The notes under the pieces are model-generated. The model worked only from the letters and a program-made list of their open reading frames with translations, was not told the origin of the DNA and ran no database searches. From Bacillus sp. DNRA2 (GTDB lineage: Bacteria; Bacillota; Bacilli; Bacillales; Cytobacillaceae): a stretch of DNA of 64,000 nucleotides. Position 1 is the stretch's first letter. Each line of letters opens with the position of its first letter. The position numbers were made by a program, and so were the translations under genes. The DNA lies in contig NZ_JABAIT010000004.1 in assembly GCF_012843265.1 (NCBI RefSeq), forward strand, positions 150,980-214,979, written 5' to 3'. Of this stretch, positions 1 through 7,005 are shown in pieces.

Positions 1-1
1 T

Positions 2-1945
2 AAGCAATATAATTCCGTAAAGAGCCAACTGCAACGCTCAGATGTTGGAGACATTATTATCGCGACAGATAGTGGTCGAGAAGGTGAACTTGTTGCAAGG
101 TGGATTATCGAAAAAGCTAAGGTCAATAAACCGATTAAACGACTTTGGATATCTTCTGTAACCGATAAAGCCATTAAAGAAGGATTCAATAATTTGAAGA
201 ATGGTAAGCAATATGAAAATCTATATCATTCAGCCGTGGCACGTTCGGAAGCGGATTGGTATATCGGTTTGAATGCGACACGTGCGCTGACGACTCGATT
301 TAATGCTCAACTCAACTGTGGCCGTGTGCAAACGCCAACTGTTGCTATTATTGCAGCACGTGAGGCCGAAATTAAAAATTTTAAACCACAAACCTATTAC
401 GGTATAGAGGCTCAAACTACTGACAACTTAAAGTTGTCTTGGCAAGATGTTAATGGAAACGGTCGTAGCTTTGATAATGACAAAATTGCTGCGATTGTGA
501 AAAAATTAGGCAATCAAAATGCCATCGTAGCTGATATTGAGAAAAAGCAGAAGAAAACCTATGCACCAGGTCTGTATGACTTAACAGAATTACAACGTGA
601 CGCAAATAAGTTGTTTGGATACTCTGCAAAGGAAACGTTAAATATTATGCAAAAACTTTATGAGCAACATAAAGTTTTAACGTATCCTCGAACAGACTCT
701 CGCTATATCTCTTCAGATATTGTCGGAACCATCCCTGAGCGCTTAAAAGCCTGTGGAGTTGGGGAGTATCGTTCGATAGCACATAAACTGTTAAACAAAC
801 CAATAAAATCTTCGAAAGCATTTGTGGACGATAGTAAAGTTTCAGATCACCATGCCATTATTCCAACAGAAGGCTATGTAAACTACTCTTCATTCACAGA
901 TAAGGAGCGTAAAATTTACGATTTAGTTGTAAAAAGATTCTTAGCTGTATTATTCCCAGCGTTTGAATACGAACAATTAATACTCCGGGCAAAAATAGGA
1001 GAAGAAAGCTTTGTTGCTAGAGGAAAAACGATTATTTCAAGTGGTTGGAAGGAAGTATATAATAACCACTTTGAAGATCATGATTCAACCGATGATTTAA
1101 AAGAACAAATTTTACCTCGTATTGAAAAAGGGGCATTATTAAAAATTAAATTAATTGCCCAAACATCGGGGCAAACAAAACCACCTGCACACTTTAATGA
1201 GGCGACATTGCTTACGGCAATGGAAAACCCGACAAAATATTTAGAGGCGCAAAATAAACAGCTAGCTGAAACATTAAAATCAACCGGTGGATTAGGGACA
1301 GTCGCTACAAGGGCTGATATTATCGAAAAACTATTTAATTCCTTTTTGATAGAGAAACGCGGCAAAGACATTTTTATTACATCAAAAGGGAAACAGCTAT
1401 TGGAACTTGTGCCTGAAGAATTAAAAACGCCCGCGTTAACAGCAGAGTGGGAATTGAAGTTAGAGGCCATTGCCAAAGGTAAGCTCAAAAAAGAAGTATT
1501 TATCGAAGAAATGAAGCGTTATACAAAAGAAATCGTAACAGAAATTAAAGCTAGCGATAAAAAGTATAAGCACGATAATATTTCCACTAAATCATGTCCT
1601 GATTGCGGTAAGCCAATGCTTGAGGTAAATGGCAAAAAGGGCAAAATGCTGGTTTGTCAGGATCGCGATTGTGGACATCGTAAAAATGTCGCTCGGGTTA
1701 CAAATGCCCGTTGTCCTCAATGCCATAAAAAACTGGAACTTCGCGGTGAAGGAGATGGTCAAATCTTCACCTGCAAGTGTGGTTATCGTGAGAAATTGTC
1801 ATCGTTCCAAGAACGCCGTAAAAAAGAATCCGGCGGAAAAGTAGATAAACGTTCAGTACAAAAATATCTAAAAGAACAAAACAAACAAGATGAACCAATA
1901 AATACCGCTTTAGCTGATGCTTTAAAGAAATTGAACTTAAAATAA
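2..1945 (+). CDS. topB: DNA topoisomerase III (5'-truncated by window edge)
   Basis: This is a type IA topoisomerase that cleaves and passes single DNA strands and resolves recombination and replication intermediates. The frame is open from the first bases of the window, so the N-terminus lies outside it. The end of the Toprim domain is visible (ATDSGREGELVARWII, with the metal-binding DSGREGE region). It is followed by the core and the catalytic-tyrosine motif TYPRTDSRY. The C-terminus carries two zinc-ribbon-like Cys clusters (CPDCGKP...CQDRDCG and CPQCHKK...CKCG), as in Bacillus TopB rather than TopA. A strong bidirectional hairpin follows the stop codon. The family assignment is firm; only the missing start is unknown. 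Confidence 0.96.
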   Translation, partial: KQYNSVKSQLQRSDVGDIIIATDSGREGELVARWIIEKAKVNKPIKRLWISSVTDKAIKEGFNNLKNGKQYENLYHSAVARSEADWYIGLNATRALTTRFNAQLNCGRVQTPTVAIIAAREAEIKNFKPQTYYGIEAQTTDNLKLSWQDVNGNGRSFDNDKIAAIVKKLGNQNAIVADIEKKQKKTYAPGLYDLTELQRDANKLFGYSAKETLNIMQKLYEQHKVLTYPRTDSRYISSDIVGTIPERLKACGVGEYRSIAHKLLNKPIKSSKAFVDDSKVSDHHAIIPTEGYVNYSSFTDKERKIYDLVVKRFLAVLFPAFEYEQLILRAKIGEESFVARGKTIISSGWKEVYNNHFEDHDSTDDLKEQILPRIEKGALLKIKLIAQTSGQTKPPAHFNEATLLTAMENPTKYLEAQNKQLAETLKSTGGLGTVATRADIIEKLFNSFLIEKRGKDIFITSKGKQLLELVPEELKTPALTAEWELKLEAIAKGKLKKEVFIEEMKRYTKEIVTEIKASDKKYKHDNISTKSCPDCGKPMLEVNGKKGKMLVCQDRDCGHRKNVARVTNARCPQCHKKLELRGEGDGQIFTCKCGYREKLSSFQERRKKESGGKVDKRSVQKYLKEQNKQDEPINTALADALKKLNLK

Positions 1946-1970
1946 TCTTCAAAATAGTAGTTGGTAAAGC

Positions 1971-2009
1971 AAGAGGATGACTTTGAATTTTAACATAAGT
2001 CATCCTCTT
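1971..2009. terminator. Bidirectional terminator between topB and the convergent small gene
   Basis: A perfect 13-bp inverted repeat (AAGAGGATGACTT / AAGTCATCCTCTT) surrounds a 13-nt AT-rich loop. It sits between the ends of two convergent genes and can serve both. Confidence 0.85.
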
Positions 2010-2015
2010 GAATAT

Positions 2016-2180
2016 TTACGTATTATCTTCACCGCCAACGCGATTTTTGAAGGCTTCTTGAGTAACAATTAATTCTTCATCACCAATTCTTTCTTTTGAA
2101 TGTTTTTCAGTTGTGCTATTTTTTGGAAAATCGCCCGGATGATTTTTGATTTTATGATCAAAGTTTTTACCGCGTCCCAA
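2016..2180 (-). CDS. Small charged protein of 54 aa, unknown function
   Basis: The start is TTG at 2180, chosen because AAAGGAG lies 8 nt upstream. The longer ATG start further out has no such site. The product begins MGRGKNFDHKIKNHPGDFPK and is very hydrophilic, rich in Lys, Asp, Glu and Asn, with no membrane segment and no Cys. Its size and composition resemble small Bacillus spore or stress proteins, but I cannot match it to a named SASP family. It converges on topB and shares that gene's terminator. The start and reading are well supported; the function is open. Confidence 0.7.
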   Translation of the reverse strand: MGRGKNFDHKIKNHPGDFPKNSTTEKHSKERIGDEELIVTQEAFKNRVGGEDNT

Positions 2181-2261
2181 GTTTACCACTCCTTTCGTTC
2201 TGACTTGTAGCATTCCCCATAATGTTTGAAAAAATGTGAGGAAGGGAAGACGGGGGATTCA

Positions 2262-2279
2262 TTGTGAAAGATTTCACAT
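2262..2279. promoter_or_regulatory. Rex-like (or ResD-like) operator upstream of the RoxS-type sRNA
   Basis: The 18-bp palindrome TTGTGAAAGATTTCACAT differs at only a couple of positions from the Rex consensus TTGTGAAATATTTCACAA. Rex senses the NADH/NAD+ ratio. It lies just upstream of a promoter-like TTCACA/TATAAT pair (2284-2316). In B. subtilis the RoxS sRNA is known to be controlled by Rex and ResD, which fits this position. Confidence 0.75.
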
Positions 2280-2321
2280 TTTTTTCACAGACAAAAAAAC
2301 AAAGCAGTTATATAATTAAGT

Positions 2322-2409
2322 TGTTCAAAAGTTCACAAACCCCCATAAAGATATTTATTATATAACACCTAAATGATGCTCTCCCCCCAAGAGCATCATT
2401 ATTCTTTTT
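2322..2409 (+). ncRNA. roxS: RoxS/RsaE-type small regulatory RNA (probable)
   Basis: No coding frame is present. A TATAAT box at 2311-2316 predicts transcription from about 2322. The transcript would begin with unpaired sequence containing AAACCCCCAT. It ends in a strong hairpin (AATGATGCTCT / AGAGCATCATT, 2372-2400) whose loop is CCCCCCA, followed by a T-rich run. Two C-rich single-stranded patches and a rho-independent 3' end are the hallmark of RoxS/RsaE, which pairs with GGGG/SD-like targets in central-metabolism and redox mRNAs. The Rex-like operator just upstream supports the assignment. I rely on motif layout and context, not on an alignment; another C-rich sRNA of the same class remains possible. 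Confidence 0.7.
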
Positions 2410-2435
2410 AACAAAATGTATCCGTTTACAAATAA

Positions 2436-2461
2436 AACGGACATGATTGCTCATGTCCGTT
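2436..2461 (-). terminator. Terminator of the 38-aa membrane peptide gene
   Basis: Perfect 11-bp stem AACGGACATGA / TCATGTCCGTT with a TTGC loop. On the minus strand it is followed by a U-rich stretch (TTTATTTG). It lies just beyond the minus-strand gene ending at 2490. Confidence 0.75.
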
Positions 2462-2489
2462 GCGTTGTGAATCACTACCTTTAGCCTTC

Positions 2490-2606
2490 TTATTCTTGGC
2501 TTTCTTCAGGAGATACTCCTGGTTTTGAAACATAATCAAGGAAAAAACCGAAACCAACCATTGCAGCGACTGGGACAACAATGTTTATTACGTGCCAAAA
2601 CGTCAT
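2490..2606 (-). CDS. Small single-span membrane protein, 38 aa
   Basis: The ATG at 2606 is preceded by GAAAGGGG with good spacing, and a terminator follows the stop, so this looks like a real monocistronic gene. The product starts MTFWHVINIVVPVAAMVGFG, which forms one transmembrane helix (about residues 4-24). A short acidic Pro/Glu tail (KPGVSPEESQE) follows. It resembles the single-helix accessory subunits of respiratory oxidases in size and topology only. I cannot name a family. It lies next to a redox-controlled sRNA, which makes a link to respiration an inference worth holding loosely. Confidence 0.65.
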   Translation of the reverse strand: MTFWHVINIVVPVAAMVGFGFFLDYVSKPGVSPEESQE

Positions 2607-2918
2607 GAATATACCCCTTTCAAATTTAAATGTAGTGTAAATGTAATTTTGTTGTTATGATTATTTTATCCGAATTTTCAGAAAATAGACACAAAAAGTT
2701 CACATTTACTCCAAAAACCTTTCGACATAAAATCAACCAACCAACGAATTATTTTTATATAGGCTAATTTAGCCATTTTTTTCAAGGATTAAACCTCAAA
2801 AAAGAAAGAATTAGGTCTTTATAATTGAAATGATGTCAGAAAATGTATGAAAAATTATTTGATTTATGACAAAATTATGTACATTTCTCATTTAAAACCA
2901 TGTAAAATAGAAAAAAAC

Positions 2919-3018
2919 AAAGAGATAAAGGCAAACCTATTGAAAGATAGGGACGCAAAGTCACAGATCTAAGGTCGTCAACGTAGAAAGTATGTACTAA
3001 GATGGCTGGACTTCCTAC
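2919..3018 (+). promoter_or_regulatory. Cyclic di-GMP-I (GEMM-I) riboswitch upstream of sinI
   Basis: The sequence shows the GEMM-I core. GGCAAACC is followed by a hairpin CCTATT-GAAA-GATAGG capped by a GNRA tetraloop, then GGGACGCAAAG. A second stem closes as GTC.CAG / CTG-GAC, with the distal part ending GGCTGGACTTCC. GEMM-I aptamers bind cyclic di-GMP. I see no intrinsic terminator between the aptamer and the gene at 3041, so control is probably at translation. The 3' segment CTTCCT (3011-3016) could pair with the SD AGGAG at 3030-3034. Whether ligand turns expression on or off cannot be read from the sequence. A TAAAAT -10-like box lies at 2903-2908. Confidence 0.88.
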
Positions 3019-3040
3019 ATTTAAAATGGAGGAGCACAAT

Positions 3041-3169
3041 TTGACTACACATTTGAAATCAATTGAAGAGTTGGATATCGAATGGGTTCAACTAATAATG
3101 GAAGCATTAGACCTGGGAATTGATAAGGAAGAGATTCGCTCATTTTTACAAGGTAAGCAGGTAGTTTGA
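3041..3169 (+). CDS. sinI: SinI-like anti-repressor, 42 aa
   Basis: The start is TTG at 3041 with TGGAGGAG 7 nt upstream. The 42-residue product contains EELDIEWVQLIMEALDLGI followed by KEEIRSFL. This is the two-helix SinI dimerisation domain, comparable to ELDQEWVELMVEAKEANIS...EEIRKYL in B. subtilis SinI. SinI binds SinR and displaces it from DNA, turning on matrix genes. The product lacks the C-terminal tail of B. subtilis SinI and is closer in length to the SlrA paralogue. It is the only gene directly behind the c-di-GMP riboswitch and is convergent with sinR, unlike the co-directional sinIR of B. subtilis. Confidence 0.88.
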   Translation: MTTHLKSIEELDIEWVQLIMEALDLGIDKEEIRSFLQGKQVV

Positions 3170-3225
3170 TGTATTGCGGTTAGTAGTAATACATAATTTA
3201 AGCAATAGCGATGGTAACTATTCTT

Positions 3226-3266
3226 AAACAAATAAAAAGAGGCTGAGCGCCTCTTTTTATTTGTTT
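3226..3266. terminator. Bidirectional terminator between sinI and sinR
   Basis: A long perfect inverted repeat (AAACAAATAAAAAGAGGC / its complement, 18 bp arms) has a short TGAGC loop. It carries A-rich and T-rich flanks on both sides, so it terminates both convergent genes. The sinR stop codon lies inside it. Confidence 0.9.
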
Positions 3267-3580
3267 TGATTTATTTTCCACTTGTTAAATTCAAGGTATT
3301 CACGGAATTGTTCCTTTGTAACACCTGATTCCATTGCCTCTTTAACTAAATCAATCCAACCAGCATCAAGTTGTTCTGTACTTGGCTTGTTTAAGATGAA
3401 ATAATCAACAGTAACACCGAGGACATTCGCAATTTTATCGAGAAATTGTATTGATGGGTTTGATTGCAAATTCCGTTCCAGGGAACTTAAATATGATTTC
3501 GCAACCCCGGCTTGGTCAGCAAGTTCTGTTAAGGACATTTTCTTTTCTTGACGAAGCCTTTTTACACGATCTCCTATCAT
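3257..3580 (-). CDS. sinR: SinR-type master regulator of biofilm formation
   Basis: A 107-residue DNA-binding repressor. Residues 1-60 form an XRE-type helix-turn-helix (MIGDRVKRLRQEKKMSLTEL...GVAKSYLSSLERN...NPSIQFLDKIA), very close to B. subtilis SinR. Residues 72-100 form the SinI-type dimerisation domain (AGWIDLVKEAMESGVTKEQF, then EYLEFNKW). SinR represses matrix operons and is antagonised by SinI. The partner gene lies immediately downstream on the opposite strand. The length matches the family (111 aa in B. subtilis). A SlrR-like role is possible, but the conserved linker-less arrangement favours SinR. Confidence 0.93.
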   Translation of the reverse strand: MIGDRVKRLRQEKKMSLTELADQAGVAKSYLSSLERNLQSNPSIQFLDKIANVLGVTVDYFILNKPSTEQLDAGWIDLVKEAMESGVTKEQFREYLEFNKWKINQNK

Positions 3581-3813
3581 TAAGCTTCACACACCTTATT
3601 AATAGATAATCACATTATAACAAAGGTCTAGAAAATGTTCCATACAGCGAACAATAAATTTTTTCAAAATAATTTATATTTGTGATAATGGCAATATTTC
3701 ATTCGCGAGAATGGGTAGGGAATGATAAATGTTATAATATAGATTATGAGAATGTCGTAAGTTTATGTATAAAGAGATTCTTTTTCTAGATAGACAAAAA
3801 GGAAGTGAGCAAT

Positions 3814-4563
3814 ATGATTATTTTAAAATCAGAACGGGAAATTGCAGGAATGAAACAGGCGGGTGAAATACTTGCAGCTTGTCATCAAGAACTAGCAAAG
3901 CTCATCCGACCAGGTGTTACTACTTGGGAGCTTGATGAGTTTGTTGAACAGTTCTTAAAGGAGAGAGGAGCAACCCCTGAACAAAAGGGATATCGAGGCT
4001 ACCAGTATGCTACTTGTGCGAGCATTAATGATGAAATCTGTCATGGCTTTCCGCGAAAACAAGCGTTAAAGGATGGAGACATCGTAACAATTGATATGGT
4101 TGTTAGATACAATGGCTCTTTGGCAGATTCGGCCTGGTCATATGGGGTAGGTAAATTATCTACTGAAAATGAAAAGTTATTATTTGTTACGAAAAAAGCG
4201 CTTTATAAAGGAATTGAGCAGGCTCTGCCTGGAAATCGTATCGGTGATATCGGTCATGCAATTCAAACCTATGCAGAAGGCGAAGGTTTTTCAGTAGTAC
4301 GCAATTTTATTGGCCACGGCATAGGTGCAGTGATACATGAAAAACCAGATGTACCTCATTTTGGACTTCCGGGAAAAGGGGCACGAATCAAAGAAGGAAT
4401 GGTATTTACCATCGAACCAATGATCAATATTGGAAGTTATGAGTCGAAGATGGATTCTAATGGGTGGACAGCAAGGACGATTGATGGGAAAAACTCGGCC
4501 CAATATGAGCACACGATTGCAATCACCAAAAATGGACCAATCATCTTAACTGAGCAGGAATAG
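3814..4563 (+). CDS. map: Type I methionine aminopeptidase (second, YflG-like copy)
   Basis: Removes the N-terminal Met from nascent proteins. The ATG at 3814 follows AAAGGAAGTGAG, and the 249-aa product matches the family length. All five metal ligands of the pita-bread fold are present: D94 (TIDMV), D105 (LADSAW), H168 (GHGIG), E201 (FTIEPM) and E232 (QYEHT). Bacilli usually carry one map in the ribosomal protein cluster and a second stand-alone copy (YflG). This isolated, monocistronic position suggests the latter. A terminator shared with yfkK follows. Confidence 0.95.
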   Translation: MIILKSEREIAGMKQAGEILAACHQELAKLIRPGVTTWELDEFVEQFLKERGATPEQKGYRGYQYATCASINDEICHGFPRKQALKDGDIVTIDMVVRYNGSLADSAWSYGVGKLSTENEKLLFVTKKALYKGIEQALPGNRIGDIGHAIQTYAEGEGFSVVRNFIGHGIGAVIHEKPDVPHFGLPGKGARIKEGMVFTIEPMINIGSYESKMDSNGWTARTIDGKNSAQYEHTIAITKNGPIILTEQE

Positions 4564-4568
4564 TTCAA

Positions 4569-4590
4569 ATAGGGGAGGTGACTCCCCTAT
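4569..4590. terminator. Bidirectional terminator between map and yfkK
   Basis: ATAGGGGAG / CTCCCCTAT stem with a GTGA loop, T-run downstream on the plus strand. It overlaps the yfkK stop region on the minus strand. Confidence 0.85.
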
Positions 4591-4808
4591 TTTCTTAAAC
4601 TGCCTAGTTCTTCAACGATCGCCTGCATTTCACTTATGCTGAATGAATCCTTTTTCATGACAAGGTCATAAATGTCCTTTAATTCCTCATACATTTCCTC
4701 ATCAAAATGCGAAGGTTTAATGGCTGCGAAATTCATAACCTTTAATTTTTCCTTTATTTTTTCAATCATAAATTCCACATTTTCGACTGACTTTTGCGAT
4801 AAATTCAT
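4587..4808 (-). CDS. yfkK: UPF0435 family protein YfkK
   Basis: Short alpha-helical protein of 73 aa starting [20 protein letters not shown]. The start ATG at 4808 is chosen because GAAAGGATG lies at correct spacing; the longer reading has no such site. The C-terminus [20 protein letters not shown] matches the UPF0435 pattern of B. subtilis YfkK (SSFSISEMEAIVSELGQLR). It is divergent from yfkJ, as the local gene order of B. subtilis predicts. The biochemical role is unknown. Confidence 0.88.
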   Translation of the reverse strand: MNLSQKSVENVEFMIEKIKEKLKVMNFAAIKPSHFDEEMYEELKDIYDLVMKKDSFSISEMQAIVEELGSLRK

Positions 4809-4945
4809 ACACGTCATCCTTTCACGGGTAATATTCACATCTTTTCATGTTCAAAACGGAAAGTCAACGAAAACAGATAATATAAGCCAAATCCCCTTGA
4901 ATCTTGGCGTTGATATGAGGAAAATAAAGAAAAGGAGGAAGAACA

Positions 4946-5413
4946 ATGATTCATGTTTTGTTTGTTTGCTTGGGTAATATTTGCCGTTCCCCAATGGCTG
5001 AAGCAGTGTTTCGGGATCTTGTTAAAAGGGAAGGCTTAGAGGATAAAATTGTTATTGATTCTGCAGGAACAGGAAATTGGCATGTAGGCCATCCACCCCA
5101 TCAAGGAACGAGAAAAACCTTAACGCAGCATCAGATTAGTTTCGAGGGTATGGTTGCACGGCAAATTACGGAAGCGGACCTTTCGCATTTTGATTATATT
5201 ATTGCGATGGATCAACAAAATGAAATGGATATTATCAATCTAAATTCTACAATGCCAAAACAAACGAATATCCATAAATTACTTGATTTGACAAAAGAGC
5301 ATCAAGGTAAAGATGTGCCGGACCCATATTATACCGGTAATTTTGATGAGGTTTTCCAATTAGTTACCCATGGTTGTGAAAAATTACTTCAGAAAATAAA
5401 AGCAGAGCTGTGA
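4946..5413 (+). CDS. yfkJ: Low-molecular-weight protein-tyrosine-phosphatase YfkJ
   Basis: Cytoplasmic phosphatase of 155 aa. The P-loop VCLGNICRSPMAE contains the catalytic C8-X5-R14 signature at the N-terminus. The general-acid Asp lies in VPDPYYTGNF near the C-terminus, in the usual DPYY context. AGGAGG-type RBS (AAAGGAGGAAGAACA) precedes ATG 4946. It starts a plausible operon yfkJ-yfkI-yfkH with short gaps (16 and 34 bp). In B. subtilis YfkJ dephosphorylates arsenate- or stress-related targets in vitro; the physiological substrate is not evident here. Confidence 0.93.
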   Translation: MIHVLFVCLGNICRSPMAEAVFRDLVKREGLEDKIVIDSAGTGNWHVGHPPHQGTRKTLTQHQISFEGMVARQITEADLSHFDYIIAMDQQNEMDIINLNSTMPKQTNIHKLLDLTKEHQGKDVPDPYYTGNFDEVFQLVTHGCEKLLQKIKAEL

Positions 5414-5429
5414 AAGGTGGTAATGAATA

Positions 5430-5792
5430 ATGGGTGAAGCAAGAAACTTCTGGAAGGGTGTATTGTTAGGTGCATTAGCAGGTGGGGCACTTAGCTTACT
5501 CGACAAACCAACGCGACAAGCAGTTACATCCAATTGTAAATCTGCTACAAAAAAGGTAGTCCATGTGATTAAGAATCCATCTGAAGTAGTAGAGAAGGTG
5601 AAAACAACCTCGGAGCAGGTAAGGCAAACTGTAGAGCAGGTTAGTGATGATCTTTATTTTATTAAAGAAAAAGTGGAGGAAATTACCGAAGCTACCCCAT
5701 ACGTTGTTAATGTTGTAAAAGAGACAAAGGATGTATTTTTAGATAACAAAGATACATATACTGAAACGGAGCAAGGTCAATTCGATAAATAA
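5430..5792 (+). CDS. yfkI: YtxH-like general-stress-type protein YfkI
   Basis: A 120-residue protein with one N-terminal glycine-rich hydrophobic segment (FWKGVLLGALAGGALSLLD). A long amphipathic, coiled-coil-prone region rich in Lys, Glu and Val follows (about residues 30-105). This layout is typical of YtxH/YfkI proteins, membrane-associated and often SigB-induced. It lies 16 bp after yfkJ with its own AAAGGTGG RBS and 34 bp before yfkH, matching the B. subtilis order. Function is not established. Confidence 0.8.
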   Translation: MGEARNFWKGVLLGALAGGALSLLDKPTRQAVTSNCKSATKKVVHVIKNPSEVVEKVKTTSEQVRQTVEQVSDDLYFIKEKVEEITEATPYVVNVVKETKDVFLDNKDTYTETEQGQFDK

Positions 5793-5826
5793 GATACTGA
5801 ACTAATACATAGAAAAGGTGATTCAA

Positions 5827-6648
5827 ATGTCCTCCATCGACGCATCCATCATTAAGCACTTGTGGGTAAGGATTGGAAGAGATGATATCTCAGGCTTGGC
5901 CGCACAATTGGCTTACTTTTTCTTACTATCTTTGTTTCCACTGTTAATCTTTTTGGTGACATTACTGCCGTATTTTTCGATGACTCAGGAAAATTTACTT
6001 AGCTTTATTAAAGATTATGCTCCTGGTGACACAATGGTTTTGATCGAGACAAGCTTAACAGATGTAATGGATAAAAACGGGAAGCTTCTATCATTTGGGG
6101 TTATTGCAACATTATGGTCAGCATCCAATGGAATTCATGCGATCGTGGCTGCGTTTAACAAAGCGTATGATGTAGTCGAAAACAGAACTTTTGTTGTTGA
6201 ACGAGGGATTGCAATTTTACTAACGATTGGGATGATTGCAGTCATCGTGGTAGCATTATTATTACCTGTATTTGGTCGACATATTGGATTGTTCTTATTT
6301 ACGGAATTTGGGTTGTCAGAACAATTTTTAAAGGTGTGGAATGCACTTAGATGGTTGTTTAGTTCGTTATTTCTCTTTATTGTATTTACAGGGCTTTATT
6401 GGATTGCGCCTAATAAGAAAATCAGCTGTTTAAGTGCAGTCCCGGGCGCTCTATTTGCAACGGTTGGTTGGGTGTTGACCTCACTTGCTTTTTCTTATTA
6501 TGTAGGGAATTTTGCTAACTACTCTGCGACATATGGCAGTATTGGAGCGATTATTGTTCTAATGATTTGGTTTTATTTATCAGGCTTTGTTATTATTTTA
6601 GGCGGAGAAATCAACGCGTACTATACAGCCAAGAAAAGCAATTGTTAG
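5827..6648 (+). CDS. yfkH: YihY/BrkB family membrane protein YfkH
   Basis: Integral membrane protein of 273 aa from ATG 5827, placed 6 nt behind AAAAGGTG. About six transmembrane helices are visible. They include LAYFFLLSLFPLLIFLVTLL near the N-terminus and the conserved C-terminal run ATYGSIGAIIVLMIWFY...GGEINAYY, which is diagnostic of the YihY/BrkB family (once mis-called ribonuclease BN). It ends the yfkJIH cluster. The transport or other function of the family in Bacillus is not known. Confidence 0.92.
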   Translation: MSSIDASIIKHLWVRIGRDDISGLAAQLAYFFLLSLFPLLIFLVTLLPYFSMTQENLLSFIKDYAPGDTMVLIETSLTDVMDKNGKLLSFGVIATLWSASNGIHAIVAAFNKAYDVVENRTFVVERGIAILLTIGMIAVIVVALLLPVFGRHIGLFLFTEFGLSEQFLKVWNALRWLFSSLFLFIVFTGLYWIAPNKKISCLSAVPGALFATVGWVLTSLAFSYYVGNFANYSATYGSIGAIIVLMIWFYLSGFVIILGGEINAYYTAKKSNC

Positions 6649-6738
6649 ACTGTTCTACCTTAACTTTCCTCTAGTAAGTTTTCACTTCCGTATCAAAATA
6701 AGGAAGGGGAAACTCATTGATAACTTGGAGGGATAGTT

Positions 6739-6846
6739 TTGACAAAGCATACGAAAAAAGACGGTAGCACTAAGCAAAAAGGGAAAAAGAGCCATCCGAA
6801 GCAAAAAACATCAGGTTCAGCAAATGGTTCAAATGGATACCATTAA
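6739..6846 (+). CDS. Very small basic protein, 35 aa
   Basis: TTG start at 6739 with TGGAGGG 6 nt upstream, and a strong terminator 5 bp after the stop. The product is MTKHTKKDGSTKQKGKKSHP plus a Ser/Gly/Asn tail ending NGSNGYH. It is almost entirely Lys, Gly, Ser, Gln and His, with no hydrophobic core. This is like minor small acid-soluble or other spore-associated peptides of Bacillus, though not assignable to one. RBS and terminator make it a likely real gene. Confidence 0.6.
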   Translation: MTKHTKKDGSTKQKGKKSHPKQKTSGSANGSNGYH

Positions 6847-6850
6847 ATGA

Positions 6851-6882
6851 AAAGGGAAGCGCGAGACTGCGCTTCCCTTTTT
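6851..6882 (+). terminator. Intrinsic terminator after the 35-aa gene
   Basis: AAAGGGAAGCGC / GCGCTTCCCTTT perfect 12-bp stem with GAGACT loop and T-tail. Confidence 0.9.
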
Positions 6883-7005
6883 CTGTGACAGGAATGTTCA
6901 AAAAGTTTATATTGATATAATTTTTTTAGAGAGATGATACTATTCAAATAATTGGCAATCAATTATGATAATTTATGTATAAAATACCATTTTTGGAGGA
7001 ATATG

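Noticed and set aside
2919..3018. Other riboswitch classes for the sinI leader (for example preQ1, glycine, T-box)
   Set aside because: The GGCAAACC-hairpin-GGGACGCAAAG order is specific to GEMM-I; no T-box or other conserved box is present.
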